Notes: generated from the letters alone by a model not told the origin. 64,000 nucleotides of DNA from Procambarus clarkii (GCF_040958095.1 NC_091208.1:15208952-15272951); one strand, 5' to 3'. Positions 39,370 to 51,958 are shown, counted from the first letter of the stretch. Numbers and translations: made by a program.

Positions 39370-40310
39370 ATGAGGTAAGATATGAGTAGTTGAACCTATG
39401 TACTGTTTTAGGCAAGTTGACCCTTGGGCCCCTCAATACACATTTGGGCCCTCAATATACCTTTCATCAGCCACCGTTGGGCCCTCAATACATCAACCTC
39501 CTCAATACACATTTGGGCCCTCAATATACCTTTCATCAGCCACCGTTGGGCCCTCAATACATCAACCTCCCTTGGGCCCTCAATACTTCAGCTCACAAGT
39601 ATCTGAGAGATGAGCAACTTATTTTAGCGAAAAGTGCCTATTTACGTGTGATTTATTATACTCAAAATTTTTATTTATTCCAAACAGAATAATTGTAAAG
39701 CGAAAGTTTCCTATATGAATAAAAATATTATAAATTTTGTAAAAACACGAAAGCTTGTATATAAAATTAAAAAATATTTTAAGTTATTTGAAAATTTTAT
39801 GAAAGATTTAGGTATAATTTTTTTTAAATTTTAATGTCATTGTAGCTACTGATTAAGTATTGCATGTAATTAAGAAGCAATACTTTTTTACATGCTAGTC
39901 CTCCCACACCCTCATGGTCGTCTGTAGTCGTTGTTTTCTATACAGTTTTTCAGGGGAAGCTAATATTTATAATATTTTTTGTGTTTCATTCTTTGTTTCC
40001 AGATGCTGGTAGATCACCTTTTGTGAATGTTTCATGACTGTCGGCGCACCCTCTCTCTCCTCTTCTAAATTTTCTTCCTCTTCATACATGCTGATCACTG
40101 GGGAGCCTTGTGATGGTGCGAGTCATCCACACTACTGTGGGTTGCAAAGCCTCGGGGACCAGTACGGTGTTTGCTTTGTAGACGAGGCAGGACAGGTTTT
40201 TTACCTGGCCTTCAGATTCACCCACTAAGCACCGGCTTGCAATGTTGCCGTGATTAGCTAGTACACTACACGGAGCAGCTCAGTCAGTCTGCCAGAATGG
40301 TGCACTGTCT
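39370..40310 (+). mobile_element. Second copy of the 4.4-5.6 kb repeat (no inverted arms seen)
   Basis: The order of blocks matches 4540-5560: minisatellite with ttgggccctcaatacac (39410-39595), AT-rich stretch, catgctagtcctcc / ggtcgtctg, acagtttttcagggg, cacc(c)tctctctcctcttct, cactggggagcc and gttgccgtgattagctagta. The terminal inverted arms at 4.3 and 5.6 kb are not visible here. The copy also retains a piece (gtagacgaggcaggacaggt) whose complement occurs near 4488-4520. Confidence 0.7.
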
Positions 40311-40540
40311 GAGGATGTTGTACTCTGGTGAGGTACACATTGTCACCTTTGGCTGTCTCTACATTCTACAAAACCACTAACATAGCACAAATAAACAACA
40401 TCAAGGCCAGTAGAGGCGTAAATTATTTTATCGCCACCTAAGACTATCTATGACTGCTTCAAACCTGCCGCTCTTGACAAACTACAACAAGGCAATCTAG
40501 CACCTCCACTCACTATTGAGCAGTGAGCAAAATGCTCAAT

Positions 40541-40617
40541 TCTTGCACATAATGTTGACAGCACAGTTCTTGCACATAATGTTGACAGCACAGTTCTTGC
40601 ACATAATGTTGACAGTA
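40541..40617. repeat. 27-bp repeat, about 3 copies
   Basis: Unit cttgcacataatgttgacag plus cacagtt, the same unit family as at 46683-46905. It abuts the left LTR relic of the BEL element. Confidence 0.8.
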
Positions 40618-40662
40618 CTTTCTGTAATTCGACACATAACATGTTAACATAGTATAGTTAGT
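40618..40662 (+). other. Left LTR relic of BEL/Pao element (candidate)
   Basis: Matches 45577-45620 over cgacacataacatg-ca/aacatag-atagttag. Only about 45 bp remain, so it is a truncated left LTR or leader. Confidence 0.5.
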
Positions 40663-40775
40663 TACTTGATCCCCTCCTTACATAAAATATGGGATCTAGC
40701 AATTCTAGGGATTGTCCCTGAGCAACCTAGCCCAGATGATAACTAGACTTACAAACAATACCTGGTCTCAGTTGT

Positions 40776-42300
40776 CTACACGGACAATCAATACTGGGTC
40801 AGGTTATCGTGGAAGCTGAATCATCCTCAGCATGGCACAATACCAATTAAGGTCACAGGTAATGCACTTAAATAGACAACCTGAAAACTTGAAATTGTAC
40901 CATGGTATAATCCAACAACTCGATAACAAATTTATCATAGTTGTTACCAATGATAACTCTAAGAAAGTACATTATTTGCTGCATCATCCAGTACTGAAAA
41001 ATTCAACTACTACCCCACTAAGGATAGTATTTAACTGCAGTGCCAAGACCAGGCAAAATGGTGCCTCATTGAATGATTGCCTTCAAACTTGGCCAAGCCT
41101 GACACAAAGGTTGTACAACGTGCTGTTAAGGTTCCGCATTAGGACTTATGCATACACGGCCGACATCTGTAAGGCATTCCTTAGGGTAGGTCTCCAGGAA
41201 GAAGACCATAACTACACAAAGTTCCTATGGATCAAGGATCCTAACAATCCAAACAGTGAATAATCACATAAATGTTTGCATCAGTTTTGTTTAGTGCTAC
41301 TTCTTCACACTTCACCGTTTCTGCTTCAAGCAACCTTACACAGGCACTTGAAGAAGTCTAATAACCCCAAATAAAACTGAAATTAGCAACAACCTGTATG
41401 TGGACAATTTCCAAGGAATAACTAGCAGTGAAAGTAAACTGCTGAACATATACCATGAGGCCAATTGAGAGTTGTTGGGGGCAAATATGTCTCTCCAGTC
41501 GTAGGTTTTCCACAATACCAGTTTAAATCAACTGATAGAAACAGAATTTCCTGACTACAATGTACCATAGAAGACAAATGTACTATGTGTCGCATGAGAT
41601 ACAATCTCAAATCAGTTGACCATCAAATCGGTGCAACCAGATACCAGCAACCTAACATTGAGGAAACTTCTATCCCAAGTCAGCAAACCCTTCGACCCCT
41701 TGGGAATATAAAGTCCCATCTTGATAAATGGGACGTTAATAATGCAGGAATGCTGGCAACAGAAGATAGGCTGGGATGATCTTCTAATACCTGCCTTACA
41801 AGAAAAGTGGCAGGGGCTAGTGAAGGATCTAAGTATCTTAGAGTCTGTCAAGTTCCCTCGGAACACAGTAAACGAAAATAAACCAGTTAATCTACATGTA
41901 TTCTGCAATACCTCACGAAAGGCTTATGGCATAGTTGCTTCTCTGGTATCAAATGGGCAAGCCAATTTGTTCCCACCAAAGGCCAGGGTGGCACCATTGA
42001 AGAAACGGTCATTGCAATAACTGGAGTTAACTGCCCTACTGTTAGGAGTAAGATTGGTTCATTATCTGATCAATGCCATAAGCAACATCCACTTTGAAGA
42101 AACAGGGGCATGGACAAATAATGAGGCAGTACTACAGTGGGTGAGAAATAATAACGGAAAAAATCCTTACATGAGTAACCGCATTAAGGAAATACGAGAG
42201 TTGTCAGCAATGGTACAAACTGAGATATGACCCACCAAGGAGAATCCAGCTGACTATCTCTTCAGAGGCCTGACTTTACAGTGTGACGATAACCTCTTTT
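40776..42300 (+). pseudogene. BEL/Pao pol: reverse transcriptase and RNase H
   Basis: In order: DNQYWVRL; LYHGIIQQLDNKFI; HYLLHHPVLKNSTTTPLRIV; TADICKAFLRVGLQEED with YTKFLW; catalytic box NLYVDNFQG near 41389 (YVDN form of YxDD); KVSKPFDPLGI-like; GWDDLLIPALQEKW; LHVFCNTSRKAYGIV; ARVAPLK; then NNEAVLQWVRNN and ENPADYLFRG of the RNase H region. This order and spacing are those of BEL/Pao polyproteins. Numerous stops and a deletion between 41262 and 41389 show it is dead. Gag, protease and most of the left LTR are missing. Confidence 0.85.
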
Positions 42301-43013
42301 AAGAGAGATTGAGCCTGCTCTTCCCTACATCATTACGTCGTTAAAGTACAAGATACTATATAGAAGATATGTCCACCAGTATCGCCAAACGTTTTGCCCA
42401 GGAAGCAAATCGTACCATGCACACCCTGACACCGGCCACAGCCGCCGTAACCAGCAAACTGCTCATACTCCGCCTGCCTGTTGCTGATTGGATGGTGTCT
42501 CGCCGCACCTGCACTCACGCCACCACCAAGAGTCGTCGTCTGGGCAGCAGCACGCCGTACTCCTCAGAATATCTCTGTGCTCCTTGGAGTTGACATCTCT
42601 CGCTAGTAGACTAAGCCTTGGCTTTCGTGTACTAAGGGAGGTGGCAGCTTGAAGCCAGTATTCCAGCACCTCACTTATTGATTTATATTGCTATCACTAT
42701 TTTTGCCATCTTGTCTTAGAGTAACTTTTCATGCCAGTAATTATTCTTGTTGTTTTGTTTGTTGACTTGTCCTGAATTTTATGAGATTGTCTTTATTCAT
42801 GTCTTGTTTTCTAGAGTAATTAAAATTTCATTGTTTATATACTTTGTGTTTTGTGTGTCTTCCCATTACCTTACCACAGACGAAAGGACAAACTTCTCTT
42901 TTTTTTTGTTATGTGACGAGGCCCTGCCCCCAGCTTTTGAAACAGCCGAACACCAACGCTTTACCGTCACAACAGCAATTAACCAAAGCCGAGATGTGGT
43001 TCTATTGACCTCA
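42301..43013 (+). mobile_element. Possible solo LTR or other insertion within BEL pol
   Basis: The pol reading stops near 42300 and resumes at 43014. The intervening ~700 bp is T-rich toward the right and shows no homology to pol. It may be an inserted LTR, but no target duplication was found. Confidence 0.3.
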
Positions 43014-44321
43014 GTGGCTAGTCAGTGACCAGTGGCCTGAACAAAAGCCACAAGTCATTGTGACCAATGTCACTGCTACCACGGAGAATCTAGAACCACC
43101 TCGGACTTTGGTAATTGATCCTAATCGATACTCTGAACTGAACAAACTACTAGGTGTCATACAAGTGGTGTTTGATTTACTAAAGAAAATAGGAATCAAG
43201 CATCAGTTCCCTAGTCCCTTAAGGTACTGGCTCAAAAGAGCCCAAACAGATACATTCGAGATGGATTTTGGCAACGCCCCTAAGATACTTCAAAATGATC
43301 TGGGTCTCTGGCTTGACACAAACAGTTATAACCTAATATAGTGCAGAGGCCGATTAAAGCATGCCAACATAGATCTGTAGGTAAAAAATCCAATATAACT
43401 TCCCCATCATCACATAATAAGCACGCTAATTGTGTTACACATACACAAACACAAGTGGCATGGTAGGGTACTAGATATTACTTAACTTAAGTAAGGGTAC
43501 TTAAGACAACAATAGACCTCCTCAAGGTCGTCAGACTATAAAGTCCATAATTAAATCCTGAGTAATCTGCTGGAGGTACGATGCCAGAGTGTGTCCATAT
43601 CCGGGACCTCCACCACTCCCAAAGGAACGAGTTGTTCATCTTCGTCCCTTTGAGACCACTGGAGTAGATTTCACAGGTGCTCTAGCACTAACAGGAACCA
43701 TGGACAAGATCCCAGTGAAGGTGTACATCTGCCTATTCACTTATGCCACAACAAGGGGAGTACATCTAGAAGTGACTCCCGACATGAGTGCCGAGACATT
43801 CATACAGGCTTTCCGCGGGTTTGTTGCTCATAGATAATGCCCTAAGTTAATGATCTCAGACAATGGGTCCAACTTAGTGGCAGTGAAAGCATGTCTGAGG
43901 GAAGTCTGGAACCACCCGAAGGTGCGCACTGCCCTGAATCAACAGCAGTGCCACTGGAAATTCATGCCTACCAGAGCACCGTGGCACGAAGGCTTCTTTG
44001 AATGCATGATAGGCACTGTCAAACGATGCCTAAAAAAAGCCCTACACCAACAAAAGATTGACTTACAGGAGCTCCAAATCGTTGTAATAGAAATTGAAGC
44101 TCGAGTCAACAACTGACCACCAACCTACCTCTCTGATGATTTTTCACAACGTAAACCTTTAAGTCCATCCCATCTTATATAGATACATGGAGAACTTCTG
44201 AGACCTCTAGTGCCCCTAACGAACGAGGAACCATAAGATCTTTCATATGTCAGAGAGAGGTGGAATGACGTAGGGACTCAAGAATACCTAACAGTTCTGA
44301 GGGAGTATCATTACGGGGCAA
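43014..44321 (+). pseudogene. BEL/Pao pol: integrase region
   Basis: Begins WLVSDQWPEQ; then IDPNRYSELNKLLGV, LRYWLKRAQ, LGLWLD, GRLKHANI. The integrase catalytic core follows: GVDFTGALALTG (first Asp), VYICLFTYATTRGVHLEVT, DMSAETFIQAFRGFVA, MISDNGSNLVA (second Asp) and PWHEGFFECMIGTVKRCL (Glu). The spacing between second Asp and Glu fits a DDE integrase. The frame is broken at 43340-43580 and at 43838 (TAA). It is interrupted at 44322 by a nested LINE fragment. Confidence 0.85.
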
Positions 44322-45159
44322 TGAATGAATGAATTAAATATAGGTCAAGATACCCTAGTGGGTGAGCATGGAAGTGGGGATAGGGGAAGAATTGGTAGGG
44401 GTGAGAGGAAGAGTTTTCAGGATGAGCTAAAGTGCCAGGGCTAGACCCTGCTGCATGGCATTGAGTCGTTATGACCAAGACTAAGCAATGGAGGCAAGGA
44501 ATCGGATCTTTGTGACAACATTTCGTCATTCGGCGCGCCCACGGAAATAGCAGCCCTCAGCTGGGTGTGCCATGGAGGCTCACACCAGATGTGGTCTTGG
44601 ATTTGCTAATCAGCATCGTGCCCCACCCAAGGCACCAGAAAACGGGAGCTAACAGGTCCCCCCCTAAAGAGGGGAGAGAAGAATTAAGGAGGCTATGTAG
44701 TTTGGAGCTAGGTGATTTGAGTAGTGGTATAGTAGATAACACCCAAGAAAGCTATAGCCTCAAAAGCTCTATCAAAACTCTTCCCCCTCAGACATACATC
44801 CCAAGCTCTATCTATACAAAACACTCATTCTCCCACTCCTTACATATGCACCGATCCCACTCTCACTTGCAGCACCAACAAACAGGAAAAAACTCCAGCG
44901 TACCCAGAACAGGGCCCTGAGATGGGTGTTTGATACCCACTTGCAGGACTTCACCACTAGTGAGGCCCCTGCATGAGAGGGTGAACATTCCAGCTCTGAA
45001 CATAACCTGGGACACTATGGGAAAGAAACAGATCATAAGAATTCTCACCTATCATGACAATTACGACGCATTCCTCAGAAACATCCTAAGTAGACCCAGA
45101 CATACGCACAACCTCTTTAACCTGATCGACGACCCACCTCCTGCTTCGTCCTTTACATA
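44322..45159 (+). mobile_element. LINE fragment nested in BEL/Pao, 9-bp target duplication
   Basis: acggggcaa occurs at 44313-44321 and 45160-45168 and flanks this 838-bp insert. The BEL pol reading (ending REYHYGA) resumes right after the second copy. The left end has a short ATGA repeat and the right end stops just after the LINE stop codon. Confidence 0.75.
44811..45159 (+). pseudogene. LINE ORF2 C-terminal fragment
   Basis: From 44811: LYKTLILPLLTYAPIPLSLA, then KKLQRTQNRALRWVFDTHLQ. A frameshift near 44970 leads to LHERVNIPALNITWDTMGKK, then YDAFLRNIL and a stop at about 45157. These are typical of the segment downstream of the reverse transcriptase fingers in decapod/insect CR1- or jockey-type LINEs. 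The 5' part of the insert (44322-44810) is not readable. Confidence 0.7.
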
Positions 45160-45168
45160 ACGGGGCAA

Positions 45169-45420
45169 ACAACCCCCTACTACAGAATTAACTTGAACCC
45201 TGGGGGCATTATTCTGTGATGGTCCACGACCAGAATGGCCTATAGGCCAAATAGTCTTTGTTCATCCAGACCGTCAAGGCATCTTGTGAATAGTGAAAGT
45301 AAAGTGCCGAGGCAACACTACTCTCAACCTTAGACCTTAGAGAAACTAGTTCCTTTGGAACTGGCAGGAAAGGAAGATGCTCAAAGACATCCAACACCTA
45401 CAGCCCCAGTACGGGACATG
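45169..45420 (+). pseudogene. BEL/Pao pol C-terminal tail
   Basis: After the nested LINE the reading resumes with INLNPGGII, then WPIGQIVFVHPDRQGI, a stop, VKVKCRGNTT and a decayed end. WP.G.IV.V.PD..G is the conserved tail of BEL/Pao polyproteins, which confirms that the LINE interrupted one element. Confidence 0.75.
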
Positions 45421-45576
45421 CGTCCAGAAAGAACTGCTGCACAACAATGCAAGCTCAAATTAAAAAAAAACACACATTATAATTCAGAGAGAGAAGAATA
45501 AGGTGTTCACAGTCCTAACTATTTGACCTTGACCCGTATTTTGCACCCTCCCCCCCCCCTCTCCGCTCCCGGAATT

Positions 45577-45790
45577 ATGTCAGAAATCCGACACATAACA
45601 TGTCAACATAGCATAGTTAGCCACAGAAAGTTTAAAGAGAATGGGATATTCTGTGATGTCGTCAAAAGGTATTTAAACACATCTCATATTCTTTAAACCA
45701 ACAGTTTAAACATTAGACTCGATAATAAACTGTTGTTTATGCTTTCATTTCACTTAATGAAATATACCATAAAATATAGATTGCCTCCCT
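45577..45790 (+). other. Right LTR of BEL/Pao element (candidate)
   Basis: Begins tgtcagaaatccgacacata and contains TATTTAAA (about 45669) and AATAAA (about 45723), an order expected for a promoter and polyadenylation signal in an LTR. The right edge is uncertain. The start matches the relic at 40618. Confidence 0.5.
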
Positions 45791-46682
45791 AAGTTCATAA
45801 GACAGAGTTGGAACGAAAAGGAATATTGTAACCATAACATTGTCTTGGTGTCAGAATGTAAACAGAGACTAGAGTACTCCCTGAAGGTATAGAGACATGC
45901 ATCACATACGATAGACTATTCAATCCCACAGTGTAATGCCACAGCAACCTCTACAACAACGGGAGTACCATAGTATCCGACTTGTATTATATCTATCTTT
46001 AGAAGGCCTAATATTCTTAGATAGTAACATTTCAGTTATGCTATAGGGCTTCACCCCAACCCAAGTGAGCTTAGTTTCTTTACTCATCATCATTACACCA
46101 ACATTGCATGTCACACCTGTATGTTTTGTACATTTCTTAAAACCCATTCATTTGGCAGGTAAGCGTGTGACCTGGAGATATTACTTGAGCTGACCACCAG
46201 TAAGAAATTGTGATGCTTCCATGCATGATCTGGGTGCCCTACAGATGCCATAACATGGCCCAGCAACTAGACCATATGTGTCACATCCTAATTCGATGAT
46301 TAAGTAACAGCTCTCACTGAAAATACTGGCTATAGCTACACCACAGCTAAGTCCACCCATTTAACTTTTTATTAACTCATGTTTACAATAATATTGTGTA
46401 GTTCTAACCTTAGACTGTAGCCTGTTTGTACCACCATATGTGGTATAAACTATGCATATTTATTAACTATAAAATTAACTGTATATGTATATTGCTTATT
46501 TATCTCCACCAAATGAGGAATAAGCTGTGCACATCTACCAACCCCCCCTCCCTCCTATGTGCAGGCTGAATCTTAAATACAGTTCACTATTTGAAGTAAT
46601 AATAAATATCAATTAAAATAAAAAATAAATAAATATTCAAAAATTAGAAGCAAATGCTGCCTGCTAGGATTACCCCACAAGC
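45791..46682. other. No gene recognised
   Basis: AT-rich; may include part of the LTR or flanking repeat. No supported ORF. Confidence 0.45.
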
Positions 46683-46905
46683 ACAGTTCTTGCACGTAAT
46701 GTTGCCAGCATAGTTCTTGCATGCAATGTTGACAGCACAGATCTTGCACGCAATGTTGACAGCACAGTTCTTGCAAGCAAAGTTGCCAGCACAGTTCTTG
46801 CATGCAATGTTCACAGCACATGTCTTGCACGCAATGTTGAAAGCACAGTTCTTGCACGCAATGTTGAAAGCACAGTTCTTGCACGTAATGTTGGCAGCAC
46901 AGTTC
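46683..46905. repeat. 27-bp minisatellite, about 8 copies, in repeat copy 3
   Basis: Unit acagttcttgcacgcaatgt plus tgacagc. The last unit runs directly into cagttcttgggctaagac of the inverted-arm sequence. The array thus arose by amplifying the piece that is single-copy at 5550-5575 (atgttaccagcacagttctt). Confidence 0.88.
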
Positions 46906-47800
46906 TTGGGCTAAGACAATTGTGGCTGGCTGGTGAGTCACGTATTTCTAAATATGTCTGAAAAATAAATAGTTAATTCTCGCAAGTTATTATTCACAAA
47001 TAGAACAAAATTTCGCATCGTGGCTGGGGAGGATTCATTAGGCACTAATCCTTAACTGTACTCCTCTTTTCATCCAGCATTGTGTACCAAGTTGTCAAAC
47101 GATTGGCAGGTAACCTTCCAGGGAAGGTTATCTTAAGATGATATTGTGTCTTAATGTCCCCCTTCAGCCCAATCCTCATTTTTGTTACACATTCCAAGGA
47201 AGCAGCCAGGAGCAGCTGTCTAACTCCCGCGTACCAGATAACTGCTAGGTGAACAAGGTCATCAGGGTGAGAGATGCCCATTTGTTTCCGCCACCACCGG
47301 GGATCAAACCCAAAACCTTAGAGCTACGAATCCCGAGTCCTGTCCACTCAGCTGTCAGGACCCTGTCAGGAAACTACCCATATAGTGGGTAAGGCTCGCC
47401 ATAAGCTCTGGGAGGCGACGGGTCTCAGCCTGCTAACATGACTCAGCAGACGTCTGTTCTAGTACCCACCTGTGAAGAAAAAAAACTAGTTGGAATAGTC
47501 AATCAGAGCAAATCGACAAAAAATACAAAAAATAACAGTAAATAAGCAATCTGTTAGATATTTGTATTTGCAAAATAAATTCATAAACTTTAACTATTCA
47601 CGCAAGATCCTCTCTTGTTATTAACATAATATTTTCACTCGTCTACTGCCGCCATCAGTCTTCTTCAATTGGGTACGTACATACCAATGAACATGCACAC
47701 AAGAAACGAAGTTAAATTATATTATCTGTCTTACGAAATTAAATAATTACTACCCCATCTGGCAACTCTCACTAATCCTCCTCCTACTGAACAATGGTGT
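46906..47800 (+). mobile_element. Third copy of composite repeat (arm plus outer segment)
   Basis: 46906-47000 matches the right arm at 5560-5651 (tctgaaaaataaatagttaa). 47000-47800 is the plus-orientation version of 3735-4300. Read together with copy 1, this shows the arm and outer segment are one dispersed unit. Near 47285 it contains a tRNA-like stretch in reverse (gatcaaacccaaaacc). Confidence 0.7.
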
Positions 47801-47995
47801 CAGGTGGTCATTCCCCTTAATGCAACACACGCCAGCAGATACCTAACTCCCAGGTGTAGCTATTTACTGCAAGGTGAACAGTGGCATCAGGTGAAAAGGA
47901 GCGCTGCCCAAGCACTCATGTCCTGCCCCGGCAAACGAACCCGGGACTTTTCCGTTGTGACCCGAATACTCCCACGTTTATGCACAATCGTGACT
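47801..47995 (-). mobile_element. tRNA-derived SINE remnant (minus)
   Basis: On the minus strand a B-box-like gtcccgggttcgtttg precedes the body. The plus strand has aaacgaacccgggacttttc and aggtgaacagtggcatcagg. Diverged. Confidence 0.55.
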
Positions 47996-49639
47996 GTTAA
48001 TCCTTTTTAAACATACACACTTGTAGCATGCGGACAACATTTGGCAGTCGTACATTTGTAACAGCTGGCGATTCTTATCGCTTCTCGGCCAAGTGTCTAA
48101 TACGATCCTTGTGTAGAGTCCTTGACATTTAACCGGTTTCTGGATCATGGGGGAAGTGCTGTAAGGACTTGCTCTAACTTTGTCGTGGGTGACCTGGAAT
48201 AACAATGCCTCTAGGATCGGATTATGTATTAGCGATAAGACCTACCATTAATGTATAATGACTTACTGTAAAAATATAGCTCGTGAAATAGAACATTCTC
48301 TGTAACTAGCTGACATTGTAATTATAAGGTGTGAAGGATAGATGAAATTGTTAATGTAATAATCTCCTTTGAAGTTTGATAAAGACCTTTTGTGCCCTCT
48401 GTAATCCTTTTTGCGCTACCGCTCACAGGATGAGTATGGGGTGCACAATAAACTAGCCACCTCCGGCGGCAACAATCAAATCTAGGATCAGTCCTCTCCT
48501 CGAGGGAAGACATAATATTCGCGTTATGTAAAATATATCGAATATTATATATGCATAATACAAAACGTGTTTCATTAGCAAAACTACTATTTAGAGGGGT
48601 CACACGTAGGAAAGTACAAAATACGCAATGTTTTTTGTTCTATTTAAATTATTACTAATAATTTATATCAGTCTAAAATAATCCCCTATTTCTCTGGTAA
48701 GTGTTCTGTTAGCACTTATAAGATCCCACTTAACAACGACAGATAAGTTTTGTACGAGCAACTCTCCTGAGATTCTGTCACTAATCAAGGTATTTTTTCG
48801 CTTGACTATGACCAAAGGCTGACTATCACCGATATTTGGCGAATTTACAGGCACTGGTAATACACCGTTCCACACCAATATGGGCCAGGGTTCATTGACG
48901 TTATAGTTGTTTAATTACGTTCACTAATTCACACCAACAGTCTACATTTAAAAAACCTTCATGTTACGTGTCAGTATTATCAGGGCTCTTAATTGTGAAT
49001 AATCAATGACTGGGAAAGCAGATACGCCAATATTTTTACCTGTTCTTGATACAACGATCAGGATATTGGCGCCGCATAACGTATAATCATCTAAACTTTG
49101 GGTTAGGTGCAGCAGCCTTTTTTCTCATGTTTTGACTTTTAAACAGTAAAACATGAAGAGAAAGACTATGTGGCACAAGTTCATTGAGAGAGCTAAATGC
49201 ATCTCAAAGAAACGAAGGAGCTTTAACTATTATCACTCTCCTCTTTCACACTGATAAAAAAGTACAAGATATTTCACACATATTGTGTTTTAAATACAAC
49301 AAAGCAGTGAACAAAGAGGCAAGGCAATCAAGTGGAACGCACAGCAAAAAACAAATTAAGATTGTCGAGGCAAATTTCGTAGTCTGCTTCTAAAGGACAT
49401 AGGACGAGGAAACCTTTTGAATTAAAAAGTTATTGCTTTACCTGGCCAGAAACTGGAAAAGCAGGCAGGCAAACTAATGCTCGCTCGACACTGCTGCAAG
49501 TACTTTCTTCCATTTGAGTACAGACCTCCCCAGAGTCGTCTGTCCTTCTTATCATTGTATTTCGAAGACGCAATTATTGAATGTTGAGTCAGGTGACCAT
49601 GTAGCGCAATTGACTCGCATCCTGGGGACGAAGGTTAAT
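47996..49639. other. About 1.6 kb without recognised features
   Basis: AT-rich; short open frames only; none resembles a known family. Confidence 0.5.
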
Positions 49640-50290
49640 CGTTATCAAAGGGAAACCTCTATATAAGCATAGTTACAGGCTTCCAATTCCTCACTAACAT
49701 TGAAAAAACGAATTTGGGACGGCTCCCGTCAGTAACACAAAGAAGTTTCTACACATGTTGGGAAAGCATTACTCTTTATGACTGAAAGGTACATTTTCAA
49801 TGGGTATAATGCTTAGAAGATCAAACCACATTAAATATGTGCATATTTGTGAATGAAGGACCTTGCGAGAAGTTTGAACATTACCTAATGAAACAAATGG
49901 GAGAAGAATAGCTGTTGAATCATTTACCGACTTGAACACAACGCAATTACAAATGGGGTTAGTGCAAACTCACTAAGGGCCAAACTCACTTGCACTCAGG
50001 GCCACCTGAGTGCAATGTTGAGCCTTGTCTTAGAAAAAGAACCTTCACGATAAATGTGTTTTTTTTGTACTAAAGAAGTACGCCGACACCTTTAGACACG
50101 CAACCAACACCTAACCACTCTTACATCAATCTTTATGTTAGTGCCGTGCTCGAATTAAATTGTCCTTTAAAACATTGATTTTATTTGTTTTGGAATTTAT
50201 TATTGGTAAACTTGATACAAGAAATAATTTAAATACAATAAAAAAAATAAGGACATGAATTCCTTACAGAAGTGATATTCTTCTATGTTA
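49640..50290 (-). repeat. Dispersed repeat, intact copy (inverted partner at 57.3 and 61.4 kb)
   Basis: 49640-49990 on the minus strand matches 61420-61730 (gaatttgggac / gtcccaaattcg, gttcaaac, ccatttgtaattg). 50133-50280 matches 57290-57470 (ttatttgttttgga, aacttgataca). In the partner copy the two ends are about 4 kb apart, with ORF1-type elements in between. Confidence 0.7.
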
Positions 50291-50409
50291 TGCATCCTTC
50301 AGAGGGCACACAAACATTGTAAATTGACGATGTAGAGCGTCCCCTCAATCGGTGAAGATGGATGAGTGAGCTGGATAAGCGTGTTTAATCGCCCACAAAT
50401 CGAGAAGAT

Positions 50410-50661
50410 GTGTGCGCGATCCGTGTGTGGGTGACCGTTTACCTCGAGATTGACGTCGACGAGGGCCCCCTACGTTCTGAGTATGTAAAGACAGACGGAT
50501 GGCGTGTGACCGTGCAAGATGAGCGTAATCGATGCACTTGGGGTGGGTGTAGGTGCGTGCAACCTTACGCGTGCGTCACCATACCCGCGCTGTTCTCGGG
50601 TAAGGATGATTCACTGTCTTTTTTATTCTGCACACCATACCCACCCCGTGGTGTGTCTTAG
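50410..50661 (+). other. Short GC-rich ORF, unrecognised
   Basis: 83 codons with a composition unlike its AT-rich surroundings (YLEIDVDEGPLRSEYVKTDG, then CTWGGCRCV). The Cys-rich end is only loosely reminiscent of retroelement ORF1 proteins. No assignment. Confidence 0.25.
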
Positions 50662-50665
50662 TAGC

Positions 50666-50840
50666 TTAAACAGTCGTGTTTTGTACGTAGTAAACTTTGA
50701 TGACCCAGTGCGATATTCCGACCGCGATCATATCGACGCGAGAAGAGATTGTATAAGGATTAACTATATTTTTTAGAGACTCTAGCTCTTACACCCTGTC
50801 TTACTAGTTTTAAACAGTCGTGTTTTGTACGTAGTAAACT
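50666..50840. repeat. 30-bp direct repeat pair
   Basis: taaacagtcgtgttttgtac plus gtagtaaact occurs at about 50667-50696 and 50811-50840, identical, 144 bp apart. Could be short remnants of duplicated ends. Confidence 0.85.
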
Positions 50841-51670
50841 CCTATTCTTTCTAGTGTAAGGATTCGTAGACATAATAATTAGGATAACCTTAGAAGGTTT
50901 ATTTTTATCTCTAGTCACAGATCCTTAGGTTCCATAATCAGGTATTAATATCCACAGAGGTTTAGTCTCTAGAGTTGATGAGTACCACTTAGATGTATTG
51001 TATTGGGCTACACATGCCACCACCCACCACAGTATCCTAATCATCTTGATCCTCCACCACAATACCTCATCACCATGATCCTCCACATCCTACTAGCACC
51101 ACCTACAGCGCCACTTACCAACCCCACTTACCAACACCACCTACAGAACTACTTACCACCCTTGCCTACTACAACCACCTGTTAGCAATACCTGACAACA
51201 CTTGTCACCGCCCTCACGTCCCAGACACTCAATGAGACAATTTCAGACAATGAGCTCACTTGACTTTCGACCCTGTCCTCGGGCCTAACCATAGATTGCA
51301 TCTAAATTTGAATTGAATGGAAGAGTAATAATACCACAAGTCGTATTATTATTAATATTTACTAGACTATATTACTGCGAAATAACTAAGATATCTAGTC
51401 CATCAAACTCATTTGCATTTAAAGATTTTACATCTTAAATGTCTCATGTCTTATCAATTATACTAAACCAAATTAATCTATAAATTCCAACTCGGCTATT
51501 AAAGTTAAATGATTGTGTATACTCTATAATTTGCAGTAATTAAAATTCACCCATTTTTCGGGGGTGTCAAGACCCCCTGGTGAGGATGGTCAGATTAGCA
51601 GACAGGGGAGAGCGTGTGCCCAGCTGGTAGGGAGGGCGGCGCAGGACTTTTTAATCAGTAGTTAACAATT
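50841..51670. other. No gene recognised
   Basis: Includes a simple CCACC/CACTTACC-rich stretch (about 51015-51190). Otherwise AT-rich. Confidence 0.5.
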
Positions 51671-51958
51671 CCCGTGGTGTAGCGGTTAAGACACTCGCCT
51701 GGCGTTTCACGACCGCTTTGTCCTGGGTTCATATCCTGGCCGGGGAGGATTTACTGGGCGCAAATCCTTAACTGTAGCCCCAGTAACTCAGGAGTAAAAT
51801 GGGTACCTGGTTGTTAAACGATTTTTCTCTGTGTCGTTTTCTGGGGAACATAGGATTAAGGACTTGTCCGAAACTCTACGCGTACTAGTGGCTGTACAAG
51901 AATGTAAGAACTCTTGTATATATAGATAAAATAAAAAAAAATAAAATAAAATAAATTA
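51671..51958 (+). mobile_element. tRNA-derived SINE family 1, full copy
   Basis: The head reads cccgtggtgtagcggttaag with A-box-like ggtgtagcggtt and B-box-like gggttcatatcc. The body is ggccggggaggatttactgg... and the tail ...acaagaatgtaagaactcttg, ending in an A-rich tract with AAAATA units. Same family as 56540, 56983 and the tail at 35836. Confidence 0.88.
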
